Below are positions 17,994 through 26,244 of a DNA stretch of 64,000 nucleotides, piece after piece. The position numbers and the translations under genes are program-made. Source of the DNA: JACCXM01 sp046328335 (GTDB taxonomy: Bacteria > Chloroflexota > Chloroflexia > Thermomicrobiales > UBA6265); the NCBI GenBank assembly GCA_046328335.1, contig JAXLWU010000015.1:58433-122432 (forward strand), read 5' to 3'. The notes beneath the pieces were generated by a model. That model saw only the letters and a program-made list of their open reading frames with translations, was not told where the DNA came from and searched no databases. Positions within the stretch are counted from its first letter, which is position 1; every line of letters starts with the position of its first letter.

Positions 17994-19040
17994 TTACGCC
18001 TGGGCACCGACAGTCATTTCTGCCGGCACGCTCTCCTCCACACCTCCGAGCAGGGCCGCGTGGAGCGCTCGTCCCAGGTCGATGATCGTGGCCAATTCCG
18101 CGGTGGAAATCGTCTGCTGCGCGTCGCACAACGCGGTCTCTGGATCTGGATGGGATTCGATGATCAGTCCGTCCGCTCCGGCGGCTAGTCCAGCGAGCGC
18201 CATTCGCGGCACCAGCGTGCGGCGGCCGGTCCCATGAGAGGGATCGACGATGATAGGCAGGTGACTGAGTTCCTTGACGAGTGGCACCGCATTCAGATCG
18301 AGCGTGAACCGCGTCGAAGAATCGAAACTGCGGATGCCGCGCTCGCAGAGAACCACGTCCGGATTTCCGTACGCCATCACGTACTCGGCGCTCATCAGCC
18401 ATTCTTCGATCGTCGCCGAGAACCCCCGTTTGAGGAGCACCGGCTTGCCCGACTGTCCGGCTCGCCGCAGCAATGGGAAATTGGCCATGTTCCGGGCTCC
18501 GATCTGCAGCATGTCGGCGTAGTGAGCCACCATTTCGACCTGGTCCGGTTCCATGACCTCGGTGACCACCGGCAGGCCCGTAACCTCGCGCGCCTCGGCC
18601 AGATACCGCAGCCCCTCCTCCCCGAGCCCCTGGAAGGCGTACGGCGAGGTTCGCGGCTTGAATGCGCCGCCGCGGAGCATATCGGCACCGGCGGCCTTGG
18701 TTTCCTTCGCTGACAGGAGCAGCGATGCCCTGCTTTCGATGACGCAAGGTCCGCCGATCACTACCGGCCGGCCCCCACCGATGCGCACATTCCCGACCTT
18801 GACGACGCTCGGCGCGTGCGGTCGTCCTTCGCGACTGGCGAGCATGTAGGGGCGATGCTTCTCGATGACCCTGGAAACACCGGGCAATTCCTGGAACGGC
18901 AACGGGTCGCCGGCAATAGCGATGACGGTGCCCCCATGGCCGTCTGCCAGCGTTCGCAGTTCTGCTCCAGCCGCCAGCGCGGCCGCGCGGACCACGGCAA
19001 GCGTTTCCAGCGGTGCAGTGGCGGTCAGCGTGACGATCAT
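17994..19040 (-). CDS. aroF: 3-deoxy-7-phosphoheptulonate (DAHP) synthase, AroF type
   Basis: A 348-aa enzyme condensing phosphoenolpyruvate and erythrose-4-phosphate, the first step of the shikimate pathway. Residues 1-75 are the ferredoxin-like/ACT-like N-terminal domain of the Thermotoga-type enzyme (MIVTLTATAPLETLAVVRAA). The barrel follows with VIGGPCVIESRASLLL, LRGGAFKPRTSPYAFQGLG and IVDPSHGTGRR. ATG 19040 has AAGGAG 7 nt upstream; the upstream open frame to 19109 runs through the attenuator and is not coding. It is preceded by an aromatic-rich leader peptide and terminator, implying transcriptional attenuation. Confidence 0.95.
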   Translation of the reverse strand: MIVTLTATAPLETLAVVRAAALAAGAELRTLADGHGGTVIAIAGDPLPFQELPGVSRVIEKHRPYMLASREGRPHAPSVVKVGNVRIGGGRPVVIGGPCVIESRASLLLSAKETKAAGADMLRGGAFKPRTSPYAFQGLGEEGLRYLAEAREVTGLPVVTEVMEPDQVEMVAHYADMLQIGARNMANFPLLRRAGQSGKPVLLKRGFSATIEEWLMSAEYVMAYGNPDVVLCERGIRSFDSSTRFTLDLNAVPLVKELSHLPIIVDPSHGTGRRTLVPRMALAGLAAGADGLIIESHPDPETALCDAQQTISTAELATIIDLGRALHAALLGGVEESVPAEMTVGAQA

Positions 19041-19092
19041 CGACGTGCTCCTTATCGCGGGTGTCTCCGGTCTCCACCTGACCGAGGACAAC

Positions 19093-19131
19093 AAAAAAAC
19101 CGAGGTCATCGACCTCGGCCCCGGCGCTGCT
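19093..19131 (-). terminator. Attenuator terminator and 3' half of alternative pairing upstream of aroF
   Basis: On the minus strand an 8-bp stem, CCGAGGTC (19118-19111) with GACCTCGG (19107-19100), is closed by a 3-nt loop and followed by seven T (19099-19093), a textbook intrinsic terminator. Immediately upstream, 19131-19119 is a 13-nt exact complement of 19191-19179 inside the leader peptide gene. G-U pairs could extend the terminator two bases into this segment, so the two structures could compete. The terminator lies 52 nt before the aroF start codon. Confidence 0.85.
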
Positions 19132-19150
19132 TACTGGTGTTTGCGGACGT

Positions 19151-19255
19151 CTAGCGGTTCACCGCCTGTCGTCCCGCCAGCAGCGCCGGGGGAACGTAGC
19201 CAAAATAGACGTAGCCGAACCAACGGGCAGCAGCGGCTCCGCGGTTTCGCCACAT
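19151..19255 (-). CDS. Aromatic-rich leader peptide of aroF
   Basis: A 34-aa peptide beginning MWRNRG and containing RWFGYVYFGYVPPALL at residues 11-26. Residues 12-20 hold one Trp, two Phe and three Tyr in nine. ATG 19255 has GGAG about 9 nt upstream; an ATG at 19285 in the same frame sits at the predicted transcription start. The TAG stop lies 32 nt before the terminator stem. It fits a leader in which scarcity of charged Trp, Phe or Tyr tRNA stalls the ribosome and prevents termination before aroF. The coding sequence is seen directly; the mechanism is inference. Confidence 0.8.
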   Translation of the reverse strand: MWRNRGAAAARWFGYVYFGYVPPALLAGRQAVNR

Positions 19256-19291
19256 CTCAGTTGGCTCCCAGGCAGATGTTGGCATGGCGGC

Positions 19292-19320
19292 ACAGTACCG
19301 GGAGCCGACCGCGCTGTCAA
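19292..19320 (-). promoter_or_regulatory. Promoter of the aroF leader transcript
   Basis: On the minus strand TTGACA (19320-19315) matches the -35 consensus exactly. A 17-nt spacer separates it from TACTGT (19297-19292). The predicted start of transcription is close to 19285, giving a leader of about 245 nt before aroF. Confidence 0.65.
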
Positions 19321-19352
19321 GCCCCGCGGAATGAATCCGCTAGACTTCGCTC

Positions 19353-20024
19353 ATGGATCAGGATCGATCGACAAGGGGCGGAAATTCCGGCGCACCGATG
19401 CAGACGCCACTGCAATTGACGCGCAGCCCAAGACTGGACAACGCGCTGCGCTTCGGCTGGGAGTCGTTCCGCAGGACGCTGGCAGCGGCTGGCGCCGGCG
19501 AAGCCTCGCGCTGGATAGCAATGCGGCTGGATGATCCCGAGTCGGCCGAGGTGACCGAACCTCTTCTCCGGGCCGCGCTCGGCGATGACGCTGAGGAAGC
19601 GGCAGACGCCCTGTTTGGGCTTGCCGAACTTGCCGAGGAGGCGGACGACGACCTCCTCGCCGACACGCTCTGGGAGGGTGTCCTCGACCTCGGACGTGCG
19701 CAGGAAGACGGTGACGTCATCGCGGAGGCGACACGTCGCCTGGCAACAGTCGCCGAGCGAAATGGCGATCCTCTCGCCGCTGCCGAGTTCCATATCGGCT
19801 TCCTCAATTGGCGCCGGGAGGCAAATCACTCCTCTGATCCGGAAGATGTCGAATTGGCCTTTGACGAAATCATCCGCCTCGCCGAGAGCGATGGCGCGCC
19901 TCGGCCGGCGGCGGAGTATGCCTTCCGTCAGGCCGAATTCACGCGGTTGCTGGATCAGGAGGATCCCAGCACCGTCGAGGGGAACTGGGACGAACGCTCG
20001 CCAGAGTACGCTTCCTGGGCGTGA
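19353..20024 (+). CDS. Hypothetical helical-repeat protein
   Basis: A 223-aa acidic protein I cannot name. From about residue 25 onward it is almost entirely Ala/Glu/Leu helix, with segments spaced like TPR or similar helical hairpins (AADALFGLAELAEEADDDLLADTLWEGVLDL; AEATRRLATVAERNGDPLAAAEFHIGF, each read in parts). There is no signal peptide or catalytic motif. It is divergent from the aroF leader promoter, with 33 nt between the -35 box and this ATG, so the two may share regulation. No convincing ribosome-binding site precedes ATG 19353; ATG 19398 is an alternative. Confidence 0.6.
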   Translation: MDQDRSTRGGNSGAPMQTPLQLTRSPRLDNALRFGWESFRRTLAAAGAGEASRWIAMRLDDPESAEVTEPLLRAALGDDAEEAADALFGLAELAEEADDDLLADTLWEGVLDLGRAQEDGDVIAEATRRLATVAERNGDPLAAAEFHIGFLNWRREANHSSDPEDVELAFDEIIRLAESDGAPRPAAEYAFRQAEFTRLLDQEDPSTVEGNWDERSPEYASWA

Positions 20025-20041
20025 CCTCGGCGTCCGAGGTC
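20023..20041 (+). terminator. Hairpin overlapping the stop codon of the helical-repeat gene
   Basis: GACCTCGG (20023-20030), 3-nt loop, CCGAGGTC (20034-20041), followed by gtattt. The 8-bp stem is the same sequence used in the aroF attenuator 0.9 kb away. The T-tract is weak. Confidence 0.5.
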
Positions 20042-20170
20042 GTATTTCGGTCCCGTCAGCACAGATATCGCGACCGGCAACCGCATCTCGTTCAGCATTG
20101 ACCGCCAAGCGTGATGCAGATGTGGCACAATGCGGAGTCGAATCGCGACCCGCGCCGTGGAGTCATCCCC

Positions 20171-20521
20171 GTGAATGTTCTCGAAGGTCTGCAAACTATC
20201 CGCGAACGGCTGATCGAAAACGGGGCAAACCCGGATACCCTGGTGCTCGTCGAATCTATCATCAAGCGGGCCGCACTTCCCGCGGCGGCTCCTGCCTCCG
20301 CGCAATCCCTGTTGCAACTGGTGCGCATGCTCGCGCGTTCACCAGCCGCGACCAACAACATCGCCATCTACAACGATCTCCTGCGACTGGAAGAGCAGCT
20401 CGAGGGCGCCGCGACGGCATATCATCAACGCGTGCAGGCGGAAGAGGCCAAACCGATTCCCAAGACCAAAAAGTATTACAAGCAGGCGAAAGAACGAGAG
20501 CAGAAGCAGTCTCACGGTTAG
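20171..20521 (+). CDS. Small hypothetical helical protein with basic tail
   Basis: A 116-aa protein of unknown function, predicted helical throughout (VLEGLQTIRERLIENGANPD; LLQLVRMLARSPAATNN; IYNDLLRLEEQLEGAATAY) and ending in a Lys-rich segment PKTKKYYKQAKEREQKQ. GTG 20171 has GGAG about 9 nt upstream; the frame opens earlier at 20111 without a site. No family recognised. It precedes the aminotransferase on the same strand by 64 nt. Confidence 0.55.
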   Translation: MNVLEGLQTIRERLIENGANPDTLVLVESIIKRAALPAAAPASAQSLLQLVRMLARSPAATNNIAIYNDLLRLEEQLEGAATAYHQRVQAEEAKPIPKTKKYYKQAKEREQKQSHG

Positions 20522-20585
20522 TGTTCTCGGCATACAGATCGAGCGAGTTTGATTGTTGGTACCGGCACCGAGAGGGGAGATCGCG

Positions 20586-21878
20586 ATGGTTCAGGCACTC
20601 GAGCGTGAAACGTTGAATCCCGCGGAGTTGATTCCGCGCGTCATCGGCCGCTATTCCCCACTGCATATCGACCATGGCAAAGGAATCTATCTCTGGGATG
20701 TCAATGGCGAGCGATACGCCGACTTCACATCGGGCATCGCCGTGGTCAATACGGGCCACTGTCATCCACGCGTGGTCGCCGCAATCCAGGAGCAGGCAGC
20801 GACGATCATCCATGCGCAGGCCAACATCCTCGCGCACTCGCCGATGATGCGCGCGGCGAAACTGCTTACGGAAACGTTGCCCGCGAACCTCAATCAGGTC
20901 TTTTGGACGAACAGCGGCGCGGAGGCGACCGAAGGGGCGATCAAACTTGCAAAGATCGCCACCGGCCGGCCTGCGGTCATCGCGTTCCGGCACGGGTTCC
21001 ACGGTCGCACTCACGCCGCCATGGCGGTAACTTCCTCGCGGGTCAAGGTACGCGGGCACTACGAGCCGTTGATCTCCAGCGTGTACCACGCGCCGTTCCC
21101 GTATGTCTTCCGCAGCCCGTTCAAGGGCGCGGCGCAAGATGCCGATCTCTACTATTTCGCGGAGTTGGAAGCCCTCTTCGATCACCTGGTCATGCCCGAT
21201 GACGTGGCAGCGATGATCATCGAGACCGTGGTTGGCGAAGGCGGATATCTGATCCCGACCAGGCGCTGGTTGCAAATGGTTCGTGAACTCTGCGACCGCC
21301 ATGGAATCATGCTGATCCTGGACGAAGTCCAATCGGGCATGGGTCGTACCGGCAAGATGTGGGCATTCGAGCATTTCGATGTCGTTCCCGACATCATGAC
21401 GGCGGCGAAAGGCCTCGCCTCCGGCATGCCGGTGGCCGCGGTTGTCTCTGACAAGGCGATCATGGACAAGTGGGCGCCGGGGTCCCACGGTGGAACCTAC
21501 GGTGGAAACGCGGTCGGCACCGCGGCCGCGGCGGCCACGCTCGAAGTCATGCGCGACGAAGACCTGCCGGGGAATGCTGCCCGGATGGGCGAGATTCTGA
21601 CAGCGGGCCTCCGCGAGATCCAGGCGGACTATCCGGTCATCGGAGACGTGCGGGGTCTCGGCCTGATGGTGGCGACGGAGTTCGTCAATCCAGATGGCTC
21701 GCCGAACCCGGAGGCGGTCAAGGCGGTCGTCGCTCGTGCGTTCGACGAGAAGACCCTGCTGATTACCTGTGGCACGTACGATCAGGCGATTCGGATCGTG
21801 CCGCCACTTGTCGTGAACGAGGAGCAGATTCACGACTTCCTGGGCATGTACCGGCGTGCAGTGGCAGCGGCGTCGTGA
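20586..21878 (+). CDS. Class-III aminotransferase (4-aminobutyrate aminotransferase-like)
   Basis: A 430-aa PLP enzyme of the GABA/ornithine aminotransferase class. It shows the N-terminal YLWDVNGERYADFTSGIAVV, the PLP-phosphate loop NSGAEATEGAIKLAK, the FHGRTHAAMAVT segment, LILDEVQSGMGRTGKMWAFE and the Schiff-base Lys in DIMTAAKGLASGMPVAAV. It probably uses omega-amino acids such as GABA with 2-oxoglutarate, but the exact donor is not fixed by motifs. ATG 20586 has GGGGAG 6 nt upstream. It is followed by a hairpin-rich gap and then the his cluster. Confidence 0.88.
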   Translation: MVQALERETLNPAELIPRVIGRYSPLHIDHGKGIYLWDVNGERYADFTSGIAVVNTGHCHPRVVAAIQEQAATIIHAQANILAHSPMMRAAKLLTETLPANLNQVFWTNSGAEATEGAIKLAKIATGRPAVIAFRHGFHGRTHAAMAVTSSRVKVRGHYEPLISSVYHAPFPYVFRSPFKGAAQDADLYYFAELEALFDHLVMPDDVAAMIIETVVGEGGYLIPTRRWLQMVRELCDRHGIMLILDEVQSGMGRTGKMWAFEHFDVVPDIMTAAKGLASGMPVAAVVSDKAIMDKWAPGSHGGTYGGNAVGTAAAAATLEVMRDEDLPGNAARMGEILTAGLREIQADYPVIGDVRGLGLMVATEFVNPDGSPNPEAVKAVVARAFDEKTLLITCGTYDQAIRIVPPLVVNEEQIHDFLGMYRRAVAAAS

Positions 21879-21891
21879 TTTAGCAATTCGA

Positions 21892-22001
21892 CTGCCAGCG
21901 CGTTGGCAGCCGCGGCTATCCTGAGCGGCACAGCCGCGAATTCTCGCGGAGGTTGGGAGCAAACGGGTAACGACGGTCGCGGCTATGCCGCGACCGTCGT
22001 T
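21892..22001 (+). promoter_or_regulatory. Structured leader upstream of hisG
   Basis: Three inverted repeats lie between the aminotransferase stop and hisG: CTGCCA/TGGCAG (21892-21909), CGCGGCT/AGCCGCG (21911-21938), and a perfect 15-bp stem with a 3-nt TAT loop at 21969-22001. The last resembles a terminator without a T-tract and ends 34 nt before hisG. No His-rich leader peptide and no T-box consensus is visible. It may terminate the upstream gene or regulate his expression. Confidence 0.5.
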
Positions 22002-22035
22002 CGCCACTTGTCTGACAGGAGGAATCTGAACGACG

Positions 22036-22953
22036 ATGCCCGAACAGGGAACGGGCTTCCATCACGTGCTGAGCCAGTCGATGACCGGACAGCAACCGCT
22101 GAAACTCGCGGTGCAACGATCGGGGCGGCTGACGCAGGACACGCTCGACCTTCTTCATGCCATTGGTCTGGAGTTCGAGAGTTACGGACAGCGCCTTTTT
22201 TCACACTGCCGGAACTTTCCGCTCTCGATCCTCTATGCCCGCGATGACGATATTCCCGGATATCTCGGGCTGGGGACCGTCGATCTGGGAATCGTCGGGC
22301 GAAATTTGATCCATGAAGAAGGGGTGCGGGTCGAAGAACTGGCGACGCTTGGGTTTGGTTACTGCGAACTGGTGCTTGCCACGCTGCGCGATGCCCAGTA
22401 CACCGACCCGCGAGAACTGCTCCGGGCGCGAATCGCGACGTCCTATCCCAAGTCTGCCCGGAAGTATTTCGAATCCCTTGACGGCGATCCGGAAATCATC
22501 ACGATCAGTGGCTCCGTGGAGGTCGCGCCATCACTCGGGCTTGCGGACGCGATCGTGGAATTGACCGCGACCGGATCGACCCTGATGTTGAACGATTTGC
22601 GACCAATGGCGACGATCCTCGAATCGCAGGCGGTACTGGCGGCAAACCCGGTATCGATGGCGGATCCAGCGCGGCGGGAGAACATCGACCGCCTGCTGAT
22701 GCGAATCAATGCGGTTCGCGTTGCCAAGCGGTACAAGTACCTGATGATGAACGCCCCAGAAGCGGCGTTGCCCGCAATTCGCGCTGTGGTCCCGGGTCTC
22801 AAGGCTCCGACGATCGTGCCCCTCGCGGACCCTGGTTGGGTTGCGGTCCACACCGCGATCGAAGAAGACGCCTTCTGGGAGTCGATCGAACGGCTGCGCG
22901 CGGCGGGGGCGACCGAAATACTCGTCTCGTCCCTGGAAAAACTCCTACTGTGA
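22036..22953 (+). CDS. hisG: ATP phosphoribosyltransferase HisG (long form)
   Basis: A 305-aa enzyme for the first step of histidine biosynthesis, joining ATP and PRPP. It contains LKLAVQRSGRLTQDTLDLL, YLGLGTVDLGIVGRNLI, RIATSYPKSARKYFE and the PRPP-binding DAIVELTATGSTLMLNDL. The length and a C-terminal domain of about 80 residues mark the long form, which is feedback-inhibited by histidine without HisZ. ATG 22036 follows GGAGGAATC with suitable spacing; an internal ATG at residue 16 would give a more typical N-terminus. First gene of the his cluster. Confidence 0.95.
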   Translation: MPEQGTGFHHVLSQSMTGQQPLKLAVQRSGRLTQDTLDLLHAIGLEFESYGQRLFSHCRNFPLSILYARDDDIPGYLGLGTVDLGIVGRNLIHEEGVRVEELATLGFGYCELVLATLRDAQYTDPRELLRARIATSYPKSARKYFESLDGDPEIITISGSVEVAPSLGLADAIVELTATGSTLMLNDLRPMATILESQAVLAANPVSMADPARRENIDRLLMRINAVRVAKRYKYLMMNAPEAALPAIRAVVPGLKAPTIVPLADPGWVAVHTAIEEDAFWESIERLRAAGATEILVSSLEKLLL

Positions 22954-23151
22954 AACGACGCGATCCGGAATGAGGTAGATTCGTCAGGTCGCGGAATGTC
23001 TCGGGCTCGGAGTTCCCCGACCAAGACCGTGGCGGTGAGCATCCCGTGTTATGGCGTCTATCATTCGTACGATTTTGGGCGCATGGACCTATCTTCGGGT
23101 CGGGAAGCATGGTCGCGTCCTGATAACGTATCGAAAACTGGAGGAGTATTC

Positions 23152-24270
23152 GTGACTCAAGGAATCGCAACCCGGACTGCCTACGATCCCGCCAGACTCG
23201 TCCGGCCAGCGATCCACACCCTCCCCGTCTATACCCGGAACGCGGAGCCGGACACGAAACCAGCCCGCGAGATTCGGCTGGACTGGAACGAGTCGCCGTA
23301 CGGGCCATCGCCGAAAGCACTCGCCGCGGCTGCGGCGATACAAGCGCACAACCGCTATCCGGAGTTCGATGCCTGGGCGCTGAGAGAAGCGCTAGCGACC
23401 TATGCCGGAGTCTCGCCGGACCAGATTGTGGCCGGGGCCGGACTGGACAATGTGCTCGAGACGTTGATGTTCCTGCTGGTGGGAACCGGGGACCGGGTCA
23501 TCATCTCCGAGCCAACCTTCATGGTCTACGAGATTCTCGCGAAGGCCCATGGCGGGGAAGTCATCGATGTACCACTGCGAGCGGATTTCAGTCTCGATGC
23601 GGAAGGCATCCTTGATGCCGTCGATGACCAGACAAAGTTGATCGTCATCTGCAATCCAAACAACCCCACTGGGAACTTGCTCGACCCCGCGGCGATCGAA
23701 CGAGTCGTGGCCGAGGCCCCATGTGTGGTGGCTATCGATGAAGCCTATGCGGAGTTCGCTGGCACGTCGCATGCGGCGATGATGGAACGTCATCCGAACC
23801 TTGTCATCCTGCGCACAATGAGCAAGTTCGCCGGGTTCGCGGGAATGCGCGTCGGCTACGGGATATTTCCGGAATCGCTGATGCCATACGTCCTCCGCGT
23901 GATGCCCGGATTCTGCAATGTCAGCGTTGCCGCCACGGCTGGCGCCGTTGCGGCGCTGGAGGACACTGAGTACAACCGCGACGTGGTAGCCCGCATCGTT
24001 CGCGATCGCGACCAGCTGGCCAAGCGCCTGCGAACAATTCCCGGTGTCGAGCCGCTGCCATCCGCGACGAACTTCCTGCTCGTGCGGTTGCCTGTTTCGG
24101 ATGCGGCGTCAATCGTTCGCGAATTGGGCCGTCGCGGCATTTACGTTCGGCACTTCGGGAATCCGGCGTTCGGTATCGCCGACTGTTTGCGTGTGTCGAT
24201 AGGAAAGCCCGAGGACAACGAAATATTCGTGTCCGAGTTGGAAGCCATCTTGCGTGAGAATCCGGCGTGA
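23152..24270 (+). CDS. hisC: Histidinol-phosphate aminotransferase HisC
   Basis: A 372-aa class-I/II PLP aminotransferase converting imidazole-acetol phosphate and glutamate to histidinol phosphate. It shows LDWNESPYGPSPKAL, the loop GAGLDNVLETL, ICNPNNPTGNLLDP, IDEAYAEFAG and the Schiff-base Lys in LRTMSKFAGFAGMRVGY. The frame is open from 22996, but GTG 23152 has GGAGGAG 5 nt upstream and starts the conserved protein. The 198-nt gap after hisG is the only large one in the cluster. Its stop overlaps hisB. Confidence 0.93.
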   Translation: MTQGIATRTAYDPARLVRPAIHTLPVYTRNAEPDTKPAREIRLDWNESPYGPSPKALAAAAAIQAHNRYPEFDAWALREALATYAGVSPDQIVAGAGLDNVLETLMFLLVGTGDRVIISEPTFMVYEILAKAHGGEVIDVPLRADFSLDAEGILDAVDDQTKLIVICNPNNPTGNLLDPAAIERVVAEAPCVVAIDEAYAEFAGTSHAAMMERHPNLVILRTMSKFAGFAGMRVGYGIFPESLMPYVLRVMPGFCNVSVAATAGAVAALEDTEYNRDVVARIVRDRDQLAKRLRTIPGVEPLPSATNFLLVRLPVSDAASIVRELGRRGIYVRHFGNPAFGIADCLRVSIGKPEDNEIFVSELEAILRENPA

Positions 24271-24878
24271 ACACCGTGGCAGTAGCCGATGCCTCACGCG
24301 TTGCACGGATCGAGCGAAACACACTCGAAACCCGGATCTTGCTTGAGGTCAATCTCGATGGCGGTCCGGTGTCGGTGACCACCGGAGTCCTCTTTCTCGA
24401 TCATATGCTCGATGCGCTGGGGCGGCACGGCCACTTCGGCATCGATATCAATTGTGTCGGCGATGCCGCAATGGACCCGCACCACAGCGTCGAGGACGTT
24501 GGCATTGCGCTTGGCCAGGCAATCCGGGAGGGTCTCGGTGATCGCCGGGGCATCGCCAGATATGGCTTCGCCTACGCTCCTCTGGATGAGGCATTGGCGA
24601 GAGTCGTAGTCGATTGCTCTGGAAGACCGTATCTCCATTTCTCCGCGGCGATGCCTGAACCAGTGATCGGCCGCGACTTCGCGGCCAGCCTGGTCGAGGA
24701 GTTCTGGCGGGCGCTTGTCGTCAACGCCGGGCTGACCGTTCATATCGACCTGATTCGGTCCAGCAACGCTCATCATGCGGCGGAGGCCATCTTCAAAGCC
24801 GGCGCGCTCGCGCTGCGCGCTGCTGTCACCCGGACCGGAGCCACGGCCGTTCCGTCAACAAAGGGGATGCTCGCATGA
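24267..24878 (+). CDS. hisB: Imidazoleglycerol-phosphate dehydratase HisB
   Basis: A 203-aa monofunctional dehydratase. The two metal-binding signatures are DPHHSVEDVGIALGQA and SNAHHAAEAIFKAGALALR, with FLDHMLDALGRHG and GDRRGIARYG between. It lacks the histidinol-phosphate phosphatase domain found in enterobacterial HisB. GTG 24267 overlaps the hisC stop by 3 nt. Its own stop overlaps hisH. Confidence 0.96.
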   Translation: MNTVAVADASRVARIERNTLETRILLEVNLDGGPVSVTTGVLFLDHMLDALGRHGHFGIDINCVGDAAMDPHHSVEDVGIALGQAIREGLGDRRGIARYGFAYAPLDEALARVVVDCSGRPYLHFSAAMPEPVIGRDFAASLVEEFWRALVVNAGLTVHIDLIRSSNAHHAAEAIFKAGALALRAAVTRTGATAVPSTKGMLA

Positions 24879-25519
24879 GCGTGAGAGTGGCGATCATCGA
24901 CTATGGGGCAGGGAATCTTCGCTCCATTAGGCGCGCGCTCGAGGCCGCTGACGCGACGGTGACGGTGACGTCAGACGCGGTGGAGGTTCGAGAAGCCGAT
25001 GCGGTTGTTTTCCCCGGGGTCGGGGCCGCTGGCGCCGCCATGGACCGCCTGGATGAACTAGGCTTGGTGCCGGTCTGCGAAGACGTTGTTGTCGCAGGCA
25101 AGCCGTTTCTGGGAATCTGCCTTGGTATGCAATTGCTCTTCGAGGACCAGGAAGAAGGCAAAACTCGTGGCCTCGGGTTGCTGCGAGGGAGCGTGCGGAG
25201 TCTGCCGGATTCTGTCAAGGTTCCCCAAATCGGATGGAACCAGGTGCGTTGGCTCCAGGATGGAGCCGGATATGCTGCCAATGAAGGCGGGGATTTCTAT
25301 TTCGTGCACTCCTATGTTGTGGTGCCGGACGACCCGGCAGACATCGTGGCCGTGACGCGGTACGGGACGGTGTTCCCAAGCATCGTCCGCCGGGAGAACG
25401 TCTGGGGCACCCAGTTCCATCCGGAAAAGAGCGGGCCTGCTGGGCTGCGAATGATCGCGGGGTGGGTCGACGCGGTGCGACTTGGGCAAGAACTTCAATT
25501 GGAGCGCGTGCCGGCGTGA
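24875..25519 (+). CDS. hisH: Imidazole glycerol phosphate synthase, glutaminase subunit HisH
   Basis: A 214-aa class-I glutamine amidotransferase feeding ammonia to HisF. It begins VAIIDYGAGNLRSIRRAL; the nucleophile Cys is in GICLGMQLLFEDQEEGK, and the His/Glu of the triad are in GTQFHPEKSG. ATG 24875 overlaps the hisB stop (ATGA). Typical length. Confidence 0.96.
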   Translation: MSVRVAIIDYGAGNLRSIRRALEAADATVTVTSDAVEVREADAVVFPGVGAAGAAMDRLDELGLVPVCEDVVVAGKPFLGICLGMQLLFEDQEEGKTRGLGLLRGSVRSLPDSVKVPQIGWNQVRWLQDGAGYAANEGGDFYFVHSYVVVPDDPADIVAVTRYGTVFPSIVRRENVWGTQFHPEKSGPAGLRMIAGWVDAVRLGQELQLERVPA

Positions 25520-26244
25520 TTTTGTATCCAGCAATCGACATTCGCGGCGGCCGCTGCGTGAGGTTGATCGAGGGCGATTTCAACCGGGAGACCGCCTTTG
25601 ATACCGATCCAGTCGATGCCGCCCGGCGTTGGGCCGATGCTGGCGCCGAGTGGCTCCATGTCGTCGACCTGGATGGCGCGGTTGCCGGTCACTCGGCAAA
25701 CCTGGACGCGGTGCGCCGAATCAGACGCGCCGTCGCCATGCCGATTCAGCTGGGTGGGGGACTGCGGTCGGTAGCGGCGATCCAGACCGCCCTCGACCTG
25801 GGCGTCAACCGCGTGATTCTCGGCACCGCCGCGGTTCGTGACAAGGATTTGGTTCAGGCGGCGGTCGAGCGCTGGGGCGATGCAATCGCGATCGCGCTTG
25901 ACGCGCGTGACGGCAAACTCGCGGCGGACGGCTGGTTGACGCAGACCGCAGCGAGCGCCGTCGATGTGGCGCAATCGCTCGCCGCGATTGGTGTCAAGCA
26001 TTTCATCCTCACCGATATCCGACGCGATGGGACACTCGTCGGCCCGAATCTCGTCGGATTGGCCGAGGTCGTCGATGCCGTTCCCGCGCAGGTCATCGCA
26101 TCCGGAGGGATGTCGCTACTCGCGGATGTTCAGGCCGTAGCCGAGACCGGCGCTGCGGGAGCGATCATCGGCCGCGCGCTCTACGATGGCCGGATTGATC
26201 TACGGGAAGCGCTCGTGCTGGCGGCAACACGAAATGGGCGATGA
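25516..26244 (+). CDS. hisA: Phosphoribosyl-formimino-AICAR-phosphate isomerase HisA
   Basis: A 242-aa beta/alpha barrel catalysing the Amadori rearrangement of ProFAR. It starts VILYPAIDIRGGRCVRLIEGD with the first catalytic Asp, and has HVVDLDGAVAG, QLGGGLRS, RVILGTAAV and the second-half LTDIRRDGTLVGPN and VIASGGMS. GTG 25516 overlaps the hisH stop, which decides the start; the open frame before it lies inside hisH. Confidence 0.95.
   Translation: MILYPAIDIRGGRCVRLIEGDFNRETAFDTDPVDAARRWADAGAEWLHVVDLDGAVAGHSANLDAVRRIRRAVAMPIQLGGGLRSVAAIQTALDLGVNRVILGTAAVRDKDLVQAAVERWGDAIAIALDARDGKLAADGWLTQTAASAVDVAQSLAAIGVKHFILTDIRRDGTLVGPNLVGLAEVVDAVPAQVIASGGMSLLADVQAVAETGAAGAIIGRALYDGRIDLREALVLAATRNGR

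Noticed and set aside
20262..22007. A 581-residue minus-strand ORF across the aminotransferase gene.
   Set aside because: It is Arg/His/Asp-rich and antisense to a conserved PLP enzyme; high GC creates such shadow frames.
21879..22035. T-box riboswitch or His-rich attenuator upstream of hisG.
   Set aside because: Neither the conserved GGGUGGNACCGCG box nor a run of His codons can be found.
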